64,000 bases of DNA, from NCBI GenBank assembly GCA_963717195.1, contig CAVQVR010000021.1, positions 806,001 through 870,000 of the forward strand. Direction: 5' to 3'. The notes beneath the pieces were generated by a model that was given only the letters and a program-made list of their open reading frames with translations, searched no databases and was not told the DNA's origin. Position numbers and translations under genes: made by a program. Positions within the stretch are counted from its first letter, which is position 1; each line of letters opens with the position of its first letter. Below are positions 23,070 to 31,212 of this stretch, piece after piece. The DNA comes from JACDAE01 sp963717195. Its GTDB lineage: Bacteria > Chloroflexota > Ktedonobacteria > Ktedonobacterales > Ktedonobacteraceae.

Positions 23070-25094
23070 TTAATCAATACGATCGTTCCAGCCATGCCAG
23101 TTGCCATCCCAGAATGTATGATAGATTGCACTATCTGCGCCAATGTCAAATACATCCAGGCGTCCACCTCCCCATGAAGTTGCAGCCGGTGCAGTGCTGA
23201 AATTTCCACCCAATGAGTCAGGGGTGTTCCACGAGGTCCCATTCCAGAAATCATGCCAGATCGTGTTACCGCTATTGTTTGCAAACACATCAATGCGGTT
23301 CACTCCCCAGCTCGTTGCAGTGGGTGACGACGTAAATGGGACACCCAAACGATCTCCCCAGGTATGCCAGTTACCATCCCAATAGTTATGATAGAGTCCA
23401 CCATCGGTACCGACCGCAAATACATCCAGGCGTCCACCTCCCCAGGATGAAACGGCTGGGGCACTGACGAAAGCCCCTCCCAGAGAATTGAATCCATGCC
23501 AGGAACCATCCCAATACGTATGCCAGATCGCATTATCCGTGCCACGCCCAAACACATCGATATGATTGGGACCCGAACTTACCGCCGCTGGAGCTGACGT
23601 AAATACACCTCCAAGCCGCTCCCCCCAACCATGCCATGAGCCATCCCAATAGTTATGATACAGAGCACCATCATTGCCTATCGCAAACACATCCAGGCGT
23701 CCTGGGGCCCACGAGGAAACGGCAGGCCCGTAGATGAAATTGCCACCCAACGACTCAAAACTGTGCCAGGAACCATCCCAATAATTATGGTAAATAGCAC
23801 CATCAACGCTGCGTCCAAAAAGATCGATGCGATCCGGCCCCCAACTGACTGCGGCAGGAGACTGCGTGAATGTGATGCCAGGCGGGGGCGTAGGCGAAGA
23901 CGCAGGCAATGGGGTCGCCTTGAGTGTTACTGTACTGCTGTGTATACCAGAGCCAGTTTTTGCGGCAGGTCGGGTCTGGAGACGTGGCAGAGCAAAGGAG
24001 AAAAACCAGACCGTACTGGCCAGTATAACAACAAGTGTCAGTGCAATAAGTACTGCATTAACCAATCCCAAATTGCTGATTTTCTGTTTTATTTTCGGCG
24101 CAGGCGCATGAGGTGGAGGAAGATTGTAAGAAGTAGCTTCATAAGATGGCAACGGTGATAAAAATTGAGATGATGCGCGAGCTGGCAAATAGAGGGGCGG
24201 CTGCCCTGCTTCTACGGCATTCGGAGTTACAGGTAAATGAAAATCGGGCCGAATACCAGATATAGATAGGCGGTCACGTTGTGCTTTCTGATAGGCCTGT
24301 TCCAGGGCTATAGCAAAGTCCTCAATACGAGCAAAGCGCTGAGAGGGATCTTTGGCCAGCGCAGTGAACACAATCTTTTCAGCTGTTGGTGAAATTGCCG
24401 GAACCTTTTCACGCAAGGAAGGAGGGGCAGCATGTAGATGTTGAGCATACATTTCCAGTGCCGTGCCCTGAAAAGGGAGTACTCCACTCAACCACTCATA
24501 CACTATCACACCCAGTGCATATTGATCGCTGGCAGGAAGAGCCTTGCCTTGAATTTGCTCTGGCGAAATATATGCTGCGGTACCGGCAACTCCTTGCGTG
24601 CTATAAGCGCTTGCATTATTAGCAACTTTTACCAGGCCAAAATCACTTAATAGAAGAGTATTCTCATTAAGTAATAGCATATTTTCTGGTTTTACATCGC
24701 GATGAATAAAGTGCTGGTCATGCGCATATTGTAGAGCCGTGGCCATCTGTTTTGTGTAAGAAACGATAGATGCTACAGGCAAAGCAGTTCTTTCAGGATT
24801 GCGTTGGCGTAAAGAACCACCCGGAGCATAATCCATCACTAAAAAGGGGATATCCTGTTCTACTCCAAAATCCAGCACACGCACAATATGAGGATGAACA
24901 AGGTTAGCAATGGTACGCGCTTCAGTACGAAATTGCTCAACATCAGCACCTCCGACACGCATCTGCAGCACCTTGATTGCAGCACGAGTGCCCAGGTGAA
25001 GATGCTCACCCAGATAGACATCTGCGAAGCCACCCTGTCCTATCAAGCATAATAAGCGATAGTTTCCGAGTCGCTGATCTACAAGATTTGTCAT
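23070..25094 (-). CDS. Membrane Ser/Thr protein kinase with C-terminal DUF346-like repeats
   Basis: 674 residues. Kinase domain about 10-270: IGQGGFADVYLG, AAIKVLQ, HRDVKPENMLL, LSDFGLV, APE-like ISPEQI. A Pro-rich linker leads to one transmembrane segment (about 340-365, LIALTLVVILASTVWFFSFAL). The rest is about six copies of a 45-48-residue repeat with WDGSWH, GRLDVFAIG or HIDVFGRG and LYHNYWDG, like DUF346/tectonin-type propellers. The topology suggests an outside sensor on a cytoplasmic kinase, as in PknB-like receptors; the ligand is unknown. Start ATG 25094. Confidence 0.88.
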   Translation of the reverse strand: MTNLVDQRLGNYRLLCLIGQGGFADVYLGEHLHLGTRAAIKVLQMRVGGADVEQFRTEARTIANLVHPHIVRVLDFGVEQDIPFLVMDYAPGGSLRQRNPERTALPVASIVSYTKQMATALQYAHDQHFIHRDVKPENMLLLNENTLLLSDFGLVKVANNASAYSTQGVAGTAAYISPEQIQGKALPASDQYALGVIVYEWLSGVLPFQGTALEMYAQHLHAAPPSLREKVPAISPTAEKIVFTALAKDPSQRFARIEDFAIALEQAYQKAQRDRLSISGIRPDFHLPVTPNAVEAGQPPLYLPARASSQFLSPLPSYEATSYNLPPPHAPAPKIKQKISNLGLVNAVLIALTLVVILASTVWFFSFALPRLQTRPAAKTGSGIHSSTVTLKATPLPASSPTPPPGITFTQSPAAVSWGPDRIDLFGRSVDGAIYHNYWDGSWHSFESLGGNFIYGPAVSSWAPGRLDVFAIGNDGALYHNYWDGSWHGWGERLGGVFTSAPAAVSSGPNHIDVFGRGTDNAIWHTYWDGSWHGFNSLGGAFVSAPAVSSWGGGRLDVFAVGTDGGLYHNYWDGNWHTWGDRLGVPFTSSPTATSWGVNRIDVFANNSGNTIWHDFWNGTSWNTPDSLGGNFSTAPAATSWGGGRLDVFDIGADSAIYHTFWDGNWHGWNDRID

Positions 25095-25338
25095 AATTTC
25101 AGTACTCTCACGCGGGTCGAGAAAGAACAGGAACTCCTGCTGCCTCTAATGGGGAAAGTATACCGATAAAACCCGCAAGGGTCAACCTGGGTAGTACTCT
25201 GTATAGCAAGTATTCACTCAATGAATATGGTACCCTTTGGGGATAGAGCTTACCCATAATACTGCTTTGTTTCAGAAATTCAAATTATTTTGATATACTG
25301 ATAGTACCTGTAATCTCAATATTAGAGGAAGGTGAAAT

Positions 25339-25386
25339 ATGAGGCAGGTATATAAAAACAACATGTCAGGCGTGGAAATACTATGA
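25339..25386 (+). CDS. Possible 15-codon leader peptide before the pentapeptide gene
   Basis: ATG at 25339 has a strong ribosome site (GAGGAAGG). The ORF is 15 codons and its stop overlaps the next ATG as CTATGA (25383), a translational-coupling arrangement. No family is recognisable. It may simply be the ribosome entry for the following frameshifted gene. Confidence 0.35.
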   Translation: MRQVYKNNMSGVEIL

Positions 25387-26569
25387 AGCAATCTACAGAG
25401 CAAAACTCCTTAGCATGGAGCCAATATTGGCGGAAACAGGGGCAACCCTGGCGTATAGAACCAGAGATTGACCTGAGCGGCAGGCTTTTCTCGCCATGCA
25501 GCGTATGACTACGCCAGATGTAGAGCGGGGCCGCTATCCCTTCAAAGAGATCAAGCTGGGACGTGCCGATATTGAGTGGCTGCTTGCCACACACGAACAG
25601 GGACGTGGACCGGTAGATTGGCATGATGAGCGGCAACATGAACGTCTCGGTCTGGATCTACGGGGAGCAGATCTTCGCCTGGCAGACCTACAAAATCTAC
25701 CCCTCGCTCGTATGCTTGGCGGTCTTCCCTGGTCCGAATGGCTCCCAGCCAGCGTAGAGCAGCGTGATATGGCACGTGCTCATCTCGAAGAAGCTCAATT
25801 GAACAATACTCATCTCGAAGGTGCAGCCTTAAATGGAGCGTTCCTGACAAAAGCATATCTCTATGAAGCCAGAATGGAACAAACTGAACTGGGTGGGGCC
25901 CATCTACAAAATGCAGTCCTCTCACGTGCACAATTACAGGAGGCAGACCTGATCGGTGCTCATATGGACAAAGCATATCTCTCATATGCACATCTCGAAG
26001 GAGCCTACCTTACCGGTGCCCATCTGAGAGGCTGCGATTTAAGTTATGCATACCTGGAAAAGGCCGATCTGAGCTACGCTCACCTCGAAGAGGCCATTCT
26101 CAGTCATGTCCATGCCGAAGAAGCAAACCTGGGAGGCTGCTATCTCCAATGCGCAGATCTCTACCAGGCAATGTTAACTGGCTGTGACCTGGGCGGTGCT
26201 CACCTCGAAGGTGCTAACCTCAGCCGAGCATACCTGGAAACAGCTTATCTCAGTGGTCGCTATACAGGCGCATACCTTGAAGGCGCTGATCTGAGCCGAG
26301 CTCATCTCGAAGGTGCTAATCTACACATGGCTCATCTGGAAGGTACCCATCTCCATAGGGCACACCTGGAACTGGCGGACCTGCGTGCGGCCCATTTTGA
26401 GGGTGCCGATCTAAGCTATGCTTGCCTGGATGGTGCCAACATGGACCTTACTCATTTCGGCAGCACAACCATTGACCCGGACGACCTGGCACGTATTCAG
26501 AAATGGATTCGAGATTTCCCGGAAGAGCTGCCTCATGCAGTCCTCCATGGTACTATTCTCACCCAATAG
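25383..26569 (+). CDS. Pentapeptide-repeat protein, frameshifted near its N-terminus
   Basis: The long frame (from ATG 25496) encodes about 350 residues of A(D/N/H)LXX pentapeptides, a right-handed quadrilateral beta-helix; functions of such proteins vary. The natural N-terminus is upstream in another frame: ATG 25383 encodes SLAWSQYWRKQGQPWRIEPEIDL and would continue as ERQAFLAMQRMTTPDVERG if one base were restored at about 25473-25475 (GACCTGAGCGG reading as GACCT-GGAGCGG). As given, the first frame stops at 25508. N-termini like WSQYWR...EPEID are what I remember from Ktedonobacter pentapeptide proteins. The repeats begin at about 60 residues after 25496 (LDLRGADLRLADL). Confidence 0.8.
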
Positions 26570-26608
26570 AAATAATGTCGGGCCTCCATCCATCAAGGGA
26601 GCAAGCAC

Positions 26609-26649
26609 CAGGCAACCATTTAGCTTACTATGGTTGCCTGTTCCTTTTT
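26609..26649 (+). terminator. Rho-independent terminator after the pentapeptide gene
   Basis: CAGGCAACCAT (26609-26619) pairs perfectly with ATGGTTGCCTG (26630-26640), followed by TTCCTTTTTG. The remaining part of the 26570-26891 gap holds the toxin-antitoxin promoter and no gene. Confidence 0.8.
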
Positions 26650-26820
26650 GTCCCCTGTCTCGTTATTCTTTACAGAGGCAACTTTATCCTATCAGGAAAA
26701 AAGCAAAACATGATAGGACAGAGAAAAGCGACAGAAGATAACTTTCTTCAGACTCCTCACATTTATAAATTTGAATATTTGCAATTTCTTATTTTTCTAA
26801 GGAAACTGCTCTAAGGTTTA

Positions 26821-26849
26821 TTGACATTTGGCAGAGAGCCAAGTACAAT
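26821..26849 (+). promoter_or_regulatory. Consensus-like promoter for the toxin-antitoxin operon
   Basis: TTGACA at 26821-26826, a 17-bp spacer, and TACAAT at 26844-26849, 43 bp upstream of the antitoxin ATG. Confidence 0.75.
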
Positions 26850-26891
26850 AAAAAGAGATGGCGTTGTGTTGCTATGATTGGAGGCATCTTC

Positions 26892-27218
26892 ATGGCTGTT
26901 GCGCATACGGATTTTTATCGTCATGAAAACCTCGTTCGCAAATCTATACAGATCCCCTCGACGCAGCATAAAGAGCTTAAGGCTCTTGCGGTCGAGCTTG
27001 AATCCTCCCTTGGAGATGTTGTGGAGACAATTATGGAACTTATGCGACAGGATAATTACCAGCAATTAAGAACAGCAATCATCCAGAAACGTGAACGTGA
27101 ACTTTCCTCCCTCAATTCCTCCCTTGACGAAGCCTACGCCTACCTTGGTTCAGTCCCCGACACACTTGAAGACGCCTGTTTCTTTTTTGAAGCTGGCCGT
27201 GAAGGTATGGTTGCATGA
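26892..27218 (+). CDS. Putative antitoxin of a MazF/PemK-type pair
   Basis: 108 residues from ATG 26892, which follows a strong GGAGG; the frame also opens at 26874. The N-terminal part (RKSIQIPSTQHKELKALAVELESSLGDVVETIMEL) looks like a ribbon-helix-helix DNA-binding fold; the C-terminal part is acidic and would wrap the toxin. Its stop overlaps the toxin start by 4 bp (ATGA), the classic order antitoxin then toxin. The name is inferred from the neighbour rather than from a recognised antitoxin family. Confidence 0.65.
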   Translation: MAVAHTDFYRHENLVRKSIQIPSTQHKELKALAVELESSLGDVVETIMELMRQDNYQQLRTAIIQKRERELSSLNSSLDEAYAYLGSVPDTLEDACFFFEAGREGMVA

Positions 27219-27631
27219 GTGAAGAGGCCAGGCAATCACTGCCCAGCCCCAGACAATATGAGCCCCACACATCGAATCCAGGCCCACGGCGCGGGGAGAT
27301 CTGGGATGTGAACTGGTCGCCGGGTCGCGGTGCTGAACAGCAAGGTACACGACCGGCATTAATTATACAGAACGACCGGGGAAATGCTTCGTCCTCCTAC
27401 CCTTTGACCATAGTCGCCTCTATGAGTCGGACGGAGCGCGAGTTGGCACTGCATGTCCGTATAGCGCCATCGGCAGAAAATGGCCTGACGGATTACACTG
27501 ATGTCAAGTGTGAGCAGATCATGACTATAGAAAAATCACGCCTGCTACGTCGTCGTGGCACGATTACTCCTGAAGAATTACATCGCGTCGATATAGCTCT
27601 TTGCCTGAGCTTGAACTTGTTAACGCAATAG
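27215..27631 (+). CDS. MazF/PemK-family mRNA interferase toxin
   Basis: 138 residues. The fold core is PRRGEIWDVNWSPGRGAEQQGTRPALII, with the usual GEIW and RPALI(I/V)QND motifs, then TIVASMSRT and the VKCEQIMTIEKSRL strand, giving a PemK-like SH3 barrel. Such toxins cut single-stranded RNA at short motifs. ATG 27215 overlaps the antitoxin stop. The extra 25 residues before the core are low complexity. The stop is next to that of the converging Uma2 gene. Confidence 0.85.
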   Translation: MSEEARQSLPSPRQYEPHTSNPGPRRGEIWDVNWSPGRGAEQQGTRPALIIQNDRGNASSSYPLTIVASMSRTERELALHVRIAPSAENGLTDYTDVKCEQIMTIEKSRLLRRRGTITPEELHRVDIALCLSLNLLTQ

Positions 27632-28228
27632 CTATGCAAAGAAACGCTGCACTGGTATCGCAAAATCAGATACGATTAACGAAGGAATTACCTGTTGGCC
27701 GCTAAAGATACCCAATGAACGGTATTCATTCCCTTCCAATAAGAAGGCCTCGACTGTATGCTCTGTTGGGTCAACAATCCAATATTCTTTTACGTTTGCA
27801 CGAGCATATGCAGCATATTTTTTTTGTCGATCATAGCGTGCTGCACCTGGTGAAGCAACTTCAACAGCAAGATCGGGAGGTCGCGTAGTCTGTGCAGGTT
27901 TCCGTCTTATCCCCTTCTCTTCTAGCAACACAAGCACATCAGGTTGCACAACTGTGCCTGGTTCAAGTACAACATCGATTGGAGCTCCAAGTACGCGCCC
28001 TCGACCTTTATGCTTTACATATGGGATCAGATAGCTAATGATTAGAGCAACAATTTCCTGGTGAAAATCATTTGGGGCTGGCACCATATACAAGACTCCA
28101 TCAATAATTTCGTACTGCTTCCCATCAGCGGGGAGTGTTGCATAGGAGTCGTAAGTCCATTCGCCCTGTCTGGGTCCAGGCACGTGATCGGCAGGAGTAA
28201 GCATAGCAAGTTCCTCGGAGGTCTTCAT
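27632..28228 (-). CDS. Uma2-family (DUF820) putative endonuclease
   Basis: 198 residues with the Uma2 PD-(D/E)XK-like core: YEIIDGVLYMVPAP, QPDVLVL, PDLAVEVASPGAARYDRQKKYAAYARANVKEYWIVD. This family is abundant in cyanobacteria and Chloroflexota, and its biological role is not well established. ATG 28228 chosen; TTG 28240 is also open. It converges with the MazF toxin with no gap. Confidence 0.82.
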   Translation of the reverse strand: MKTSEELAMLTPADHVPGPRQGEWTYDSYATLPADGKQYEIIDGVLYMVPAPNDFHQEIVALIISYLIPYVKHKGRGRVLGAPIDVVLEPGTVVQPDVLVLLEEKGIRRKPAQTTRPPDLAVEVASPGAARYDRQKKYAAYARANVKEYWIVDPTEHTVEAFLLEGNEYRSLGIFSGQQVIPSLIVSDFAIPVQRFFA

Positions 28229-28528
28229 TGTTCGGTACAACCTTTCGTCATTTTACTAACCTCTTCTACGTTTCCTACAAAATTCACATCCACGAATTTA
28301 GCACACCACCACTGAAAGGCGTCATCCTTATTACATTATACCCAATATTCCAAATAGATATGACCATTCTATTATTGACCCATACCCATATATTTTAAAC
28401 AACCATTGACACCGACCAATCTATGATGGCTGGCCTCTTTCAACGCAATTGGCTGTAGCAGCTCACGCGCTACGTGTGATAGAATCTTGTATAAAGGTTA
28501 TACATACACGCCAGGAGATACTCTAATT

Positions 28529-29416
28529 ATGCAAAAACAAACAGGAACAGTACAGGTCAAGCGAAATTTTCCAGAGATGCTCAAGGGAGGAGTTATCTGC
28601 GATGTCGTCAATGCAGATCAGGCACGCATCGCTGAAGATGCAGGTGCCTCAGCCGTGATGGCATTGGAGCGTGTACCGGCTGATATTCGCGCTCAGGGTG
28701 GTGTCGCCCGCATGAGCGATCCCGAACTCATTCTTCAGATCAAAGAGGCAGTCACTATTCCCGTCATGGCAAAGTGCCGTATCGGCCATTTTATGGAGGC
28801 CGAGATTTTACAGGCCATCGGTATAGATTGTATCGATGAGTCAGAGGTGCTAACACCTGCTGACGAGAGCTTCCACGTCAATAAACATCTCTTCTCCGTT
28901 CCTTTCGTGTGTGGAGCACGCGACCTGGGTGAAGCGCTCAGGCGTATTGGCGAAGGTGCATCCATGATGCGTACCAAGGGAGAGGCAGGGACAGGCAACA
29001 TCGTCGAGGCCGTACGCCATATGCGAGCTATTATGGGAGGCATTCGTCGTTTGCAAAGCCTGCCAGAAGAAGAACTGATGACCGAGGCGAAAAATCTTGG
29101 TGCACCTTATGAACTGGTACGCGAAATAGCGCAAACAGGCAAACTACCAGTCGTGAACTTTTCAGCCGGTGGTGTTGCGACTCCTGCCGACGCAGCCCTT
29201 ATGATGCGTCTGGGTGCCGAGGGCATCTTCGTTGGTTCCGGCATCTTCAAATCGGGCGATCCATTGGCGCGTGCCAAAGCAATTGTGCGAGCAACTACGC
29301 ACTTTCAGGATGCGCATATCGTCGCTGAGGTATCGCGCAATCTTGGCGAACCGATGGTTGGAATTAACCTGGACACCATTCCAGAAGAGGCGCTGATGGC
29401 AAAACGTGGGTGGTAA
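28529..29416 (+). CDS. pdxS: Pyridoxal 5-phosphate synthase, synthase subunit
   Basis: 295 residues; TIM-barrel subunit that makes PLP from ribose 5-phosphate, glyceraldehyde 3-phosphate and ammonia. Near-canonical sequence: KGGVICDVVNADQARIAEDAGASAVMALERVPADIR, with the catalytic lysines in VPVMAKCRIGH and MRTKGEAGTGN. ATG 28529 follows AGGAG; upstream in-frame codons from 28487 are not conserved. pdxT follows after 9 bp and supplies the ammonia. Confidence 0.95.
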   Translation: MQKQTGTVQVKRNFPEMLKGGVICDVVNADQARIAEDAGASAVMALERVPADIRAQGGVARMSDPELILQIKEAVTIPVMAKCRIGHFMEAEILQAIGIDCIDESEVLTPADESFHVNKHLFSVPFVCGARDLGEALRRIGEGASMMRTKGEAGTGNIVEAVRHMRAIMGGIRRLQSLPEEELMTEAKNLGAPYELVREIAQTGKLPVVNFSAGGVATPADAALMMRLGAEGIFVGSGIFKSGDPLARAKAIVRATTHFQDAHIVAEVSRNLGEPMVGINLDTIPEEALMAKRGW

Positions 29417-29425
29417 AAATTGGCA

Positions 29426-30049
29426 ATGCAAAACTACAACTTCAGACCCCGTATCGGCGTATTAGCATTACAGGGTGATTTTGAAGCTCACCTGAAAGTT
29501 CTGGCAGAACTGGGAGCGGATGGACGAGCTGTTCGACTCCCCGCACAACTTGAAGATTTAGATGGTATAATTATACCGGGTGGTGAGAGTACGACGATCG
29601 GGAAACTGATGGTATTGTACGGCTTACACGAAGTATTACAGAAAAAGATTCAAGAAGGTACCCCCATCTGGGGAACATGTGCAGGCTTAATTTTATTAGC
29701 AAAAGAGACGGATAATGCATTGGCGGGTCAGCCATTACTGGCCTCCATGGATATCCGCGTTCGTCGTAACGCATTTGGCAGTCAGCGGGAAAGTTTTGAA
29801 ACCGATCTGTCCGTGCCTGCCCTGGGAGAAGCGCCATTCCACGCCTTCTTCATCCGAGGCCCATCCATTGAATGGGTTGGCCCTGAAGTAGAAGTGCTGG
29901 CAACGCTCGACGACGGAACCATCGTCGCCGTCCGAGAAGGAACCCTGTTAGGCACAGCATTTCATCCCGAGGTCGCTCAGACCAACGGTCAGAGAGACCC
30001 ACGTTTCCACAACTACTTTCTCCGCATAGTAGAGAGCGTCAAAGGGTAG
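29426..30049 (+). CDS. pdxT: Pyridoxal 5-phosphate synthase, glutaminase subunit
   Basis: 207 residues; class I glutaminase partner of PdxS. IGVLALQGDFEAHL, IIPGGESTTIGKL, nucleophile in WGTCAGLILLA, and the His-Glu pair in TAFHPEV. ATG 29426 preferred over TTG 29420. Its stop codon (30047-30049) lies inside a GTAGGGGC repeat, as purN does. Confidence 0.95.
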   Translation: MQNYNFRPRIGVLALQGDFEAHLKVLAELGADGRAVRLPAQLEDLDGIIIPGGESTTIGKLMVLYGLHEVLQKKIQEGTPIWGTCAGLILLAKETDNALAGQPLLASMDIRVRRNAFGSQRESFETDLSVPALGEAPFHAFFIRGPSIEWVGPEVEVLATLDDGTIVAVREGTLLGTAFHPEVAQTNGQRDPRFHNYFLRIVESVKG

Positions 30050-30092
30050 GGGCGAGGTTTTCCCGCAGGGGGCGCCGTTTACAAGCCCGTGC
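30046..30092. repeat. Partial GTAGGGGC-family repeat overlapping the pdxT stop
   Basis: Begins GTAGGGGCGAGG, includes GCAGGGGGC and GCCGTTTACAAGCCC, the same pieces as the copy before guaA. It is not a perfect palindrome, so it is probably a degraded or composite copy. Confidence 0.5.
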
Positions 30093-30152
30093 TAGTCATG
30101 GGTCTGTTACAACCTCCAATGGGCACGCCCAGACACGACGCAGGAGCACTGG

Positions 30153-31202
30153 ATGATACGACCGGTACTATACGTTGACCTGCCGGGAATCATCTACGCC
30201 ATTGATCGCCGTGCTCGCAGCAAACAGCGTACATTCGCGAACTTTGTATGCTGGCTGGAACCGGTTGAGAATGATTTGCCTCCATCGCCTATCCTGAGAC
30301 ATATCTTCCCATTTTATCCTGCCACACGCACATGGATCTGCGAGGACCACTGGCGTATCCTGGGCTTTGCCCAGATACGTGAGCGTCCTTCTCATACAGC
30401 CTGGGATATGTCTTACCTGGCCTCCATGGCGCAACGGAACGCTTCAGATGAAGAGGTTCTCACTGCGCTCCTTGACTATACTCTGGAGATGGCCGCATCA
30501 CACGGCATCCTCCGTATTTTTGCGAAGGTCGAGGACGAAATACCGGAACTGGACCTGTTCCAGCGCATGGGATTTCAACGCTACGCACGCGAGTTGACCT
30601 ATATCTATGAACCTGGGTCGACTCCACCACCCGTAGCGCCAGACCTGCCATCACTACGACGCTGGCATCGCCACTATGCGTGGGGACTGCACCAGCTCTA
30701 CCGCGCTGTCACTCCGCAACGGGTACAGATGGCGGAATTGCTGGACAACAGCGAGGAATACGCCAGACTGCATATCGGGTCACAGCGTCCATTATCTTCC
30801 CTTTTCTCACAAGGAAATGAGAATTATATATGTGACGTAGGTGTGCGTTTAGGAGCATGGCTGCGGATTAGCCGGGGTAAAGGCTCGGAACCGCATCGCA
30901 TTTTTCTCAACGTTCATCCAGAGCACGCCGATCTGGCCGAGCCGCTGCTGCGCTTCGGTATCAGCAGGCTTTTGGAGACGGACGTACGACGCATCTATTG
31001 CCTGGTGCGTGAGTACGACTCTTTTGTCATCACCGCATTGCGCAACAGTGGATTTGAGCAGGCCTCCACTCGAGTACTGCTCGTGCGACACATGGCCTTA
31101 CTCGCCATGAGGCAAAGCACAGTCCCCCTGCTGGAGCAACGGGCGGTCTATGGCTTGAAAGGCCTGGGGACGGTCAATTCTCGCCAAAAAATAACGAGGT
31201 GA
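30153..31202 (+). CDS. GNAT-family N-acetyltransferase
   Basis: 349 residues. The GNAT-like region is about residues 55-160 (WRILGFAQIRERP, ALLDYTLEMAASHGILRIFAKVEDE, FQRMGFQRYARELTYIYEP). The second half resembles another, degenerate GNAT unit ending in RIYCLVREYDSFVITALRNSGFEQAS. The substrate is unknown. It ends 10 bp before the R3H ATPase gene and probably shares its transcript. Confidence 0.7.
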   Translation: MIRPVLYVDLPGIIYAIDRRARSKQRTFANFVCWLEPVENDLPPSPILRHIFPFYPATRTWICEDHWRILGFAQIRERPSHTAWDMSYLASMAQRNASDEEVLTALLDYTLEMAASHGILRIFAKVEDEIPELDLFQRMGFQRYARELTYIYEPGSTPPPVAPDLPSLRRWHRHYAWGLHQLYRAVTPQRVQMAELLDNSEEYARLHIGSQRPLSSLFSQGNENYICDVGVRLGAWLRISRGKGSEPHRIFLNVHPEHADLAEPLLRFGISRLLETDVRRIYCLVREYDSFVITALRNSGFEQASTRVLLVRHMALLAMRQSTVPLLEQRAVYGLKGLGTVNSRQKITR

Positions 31203-31212
31203 TTAACTGCCT

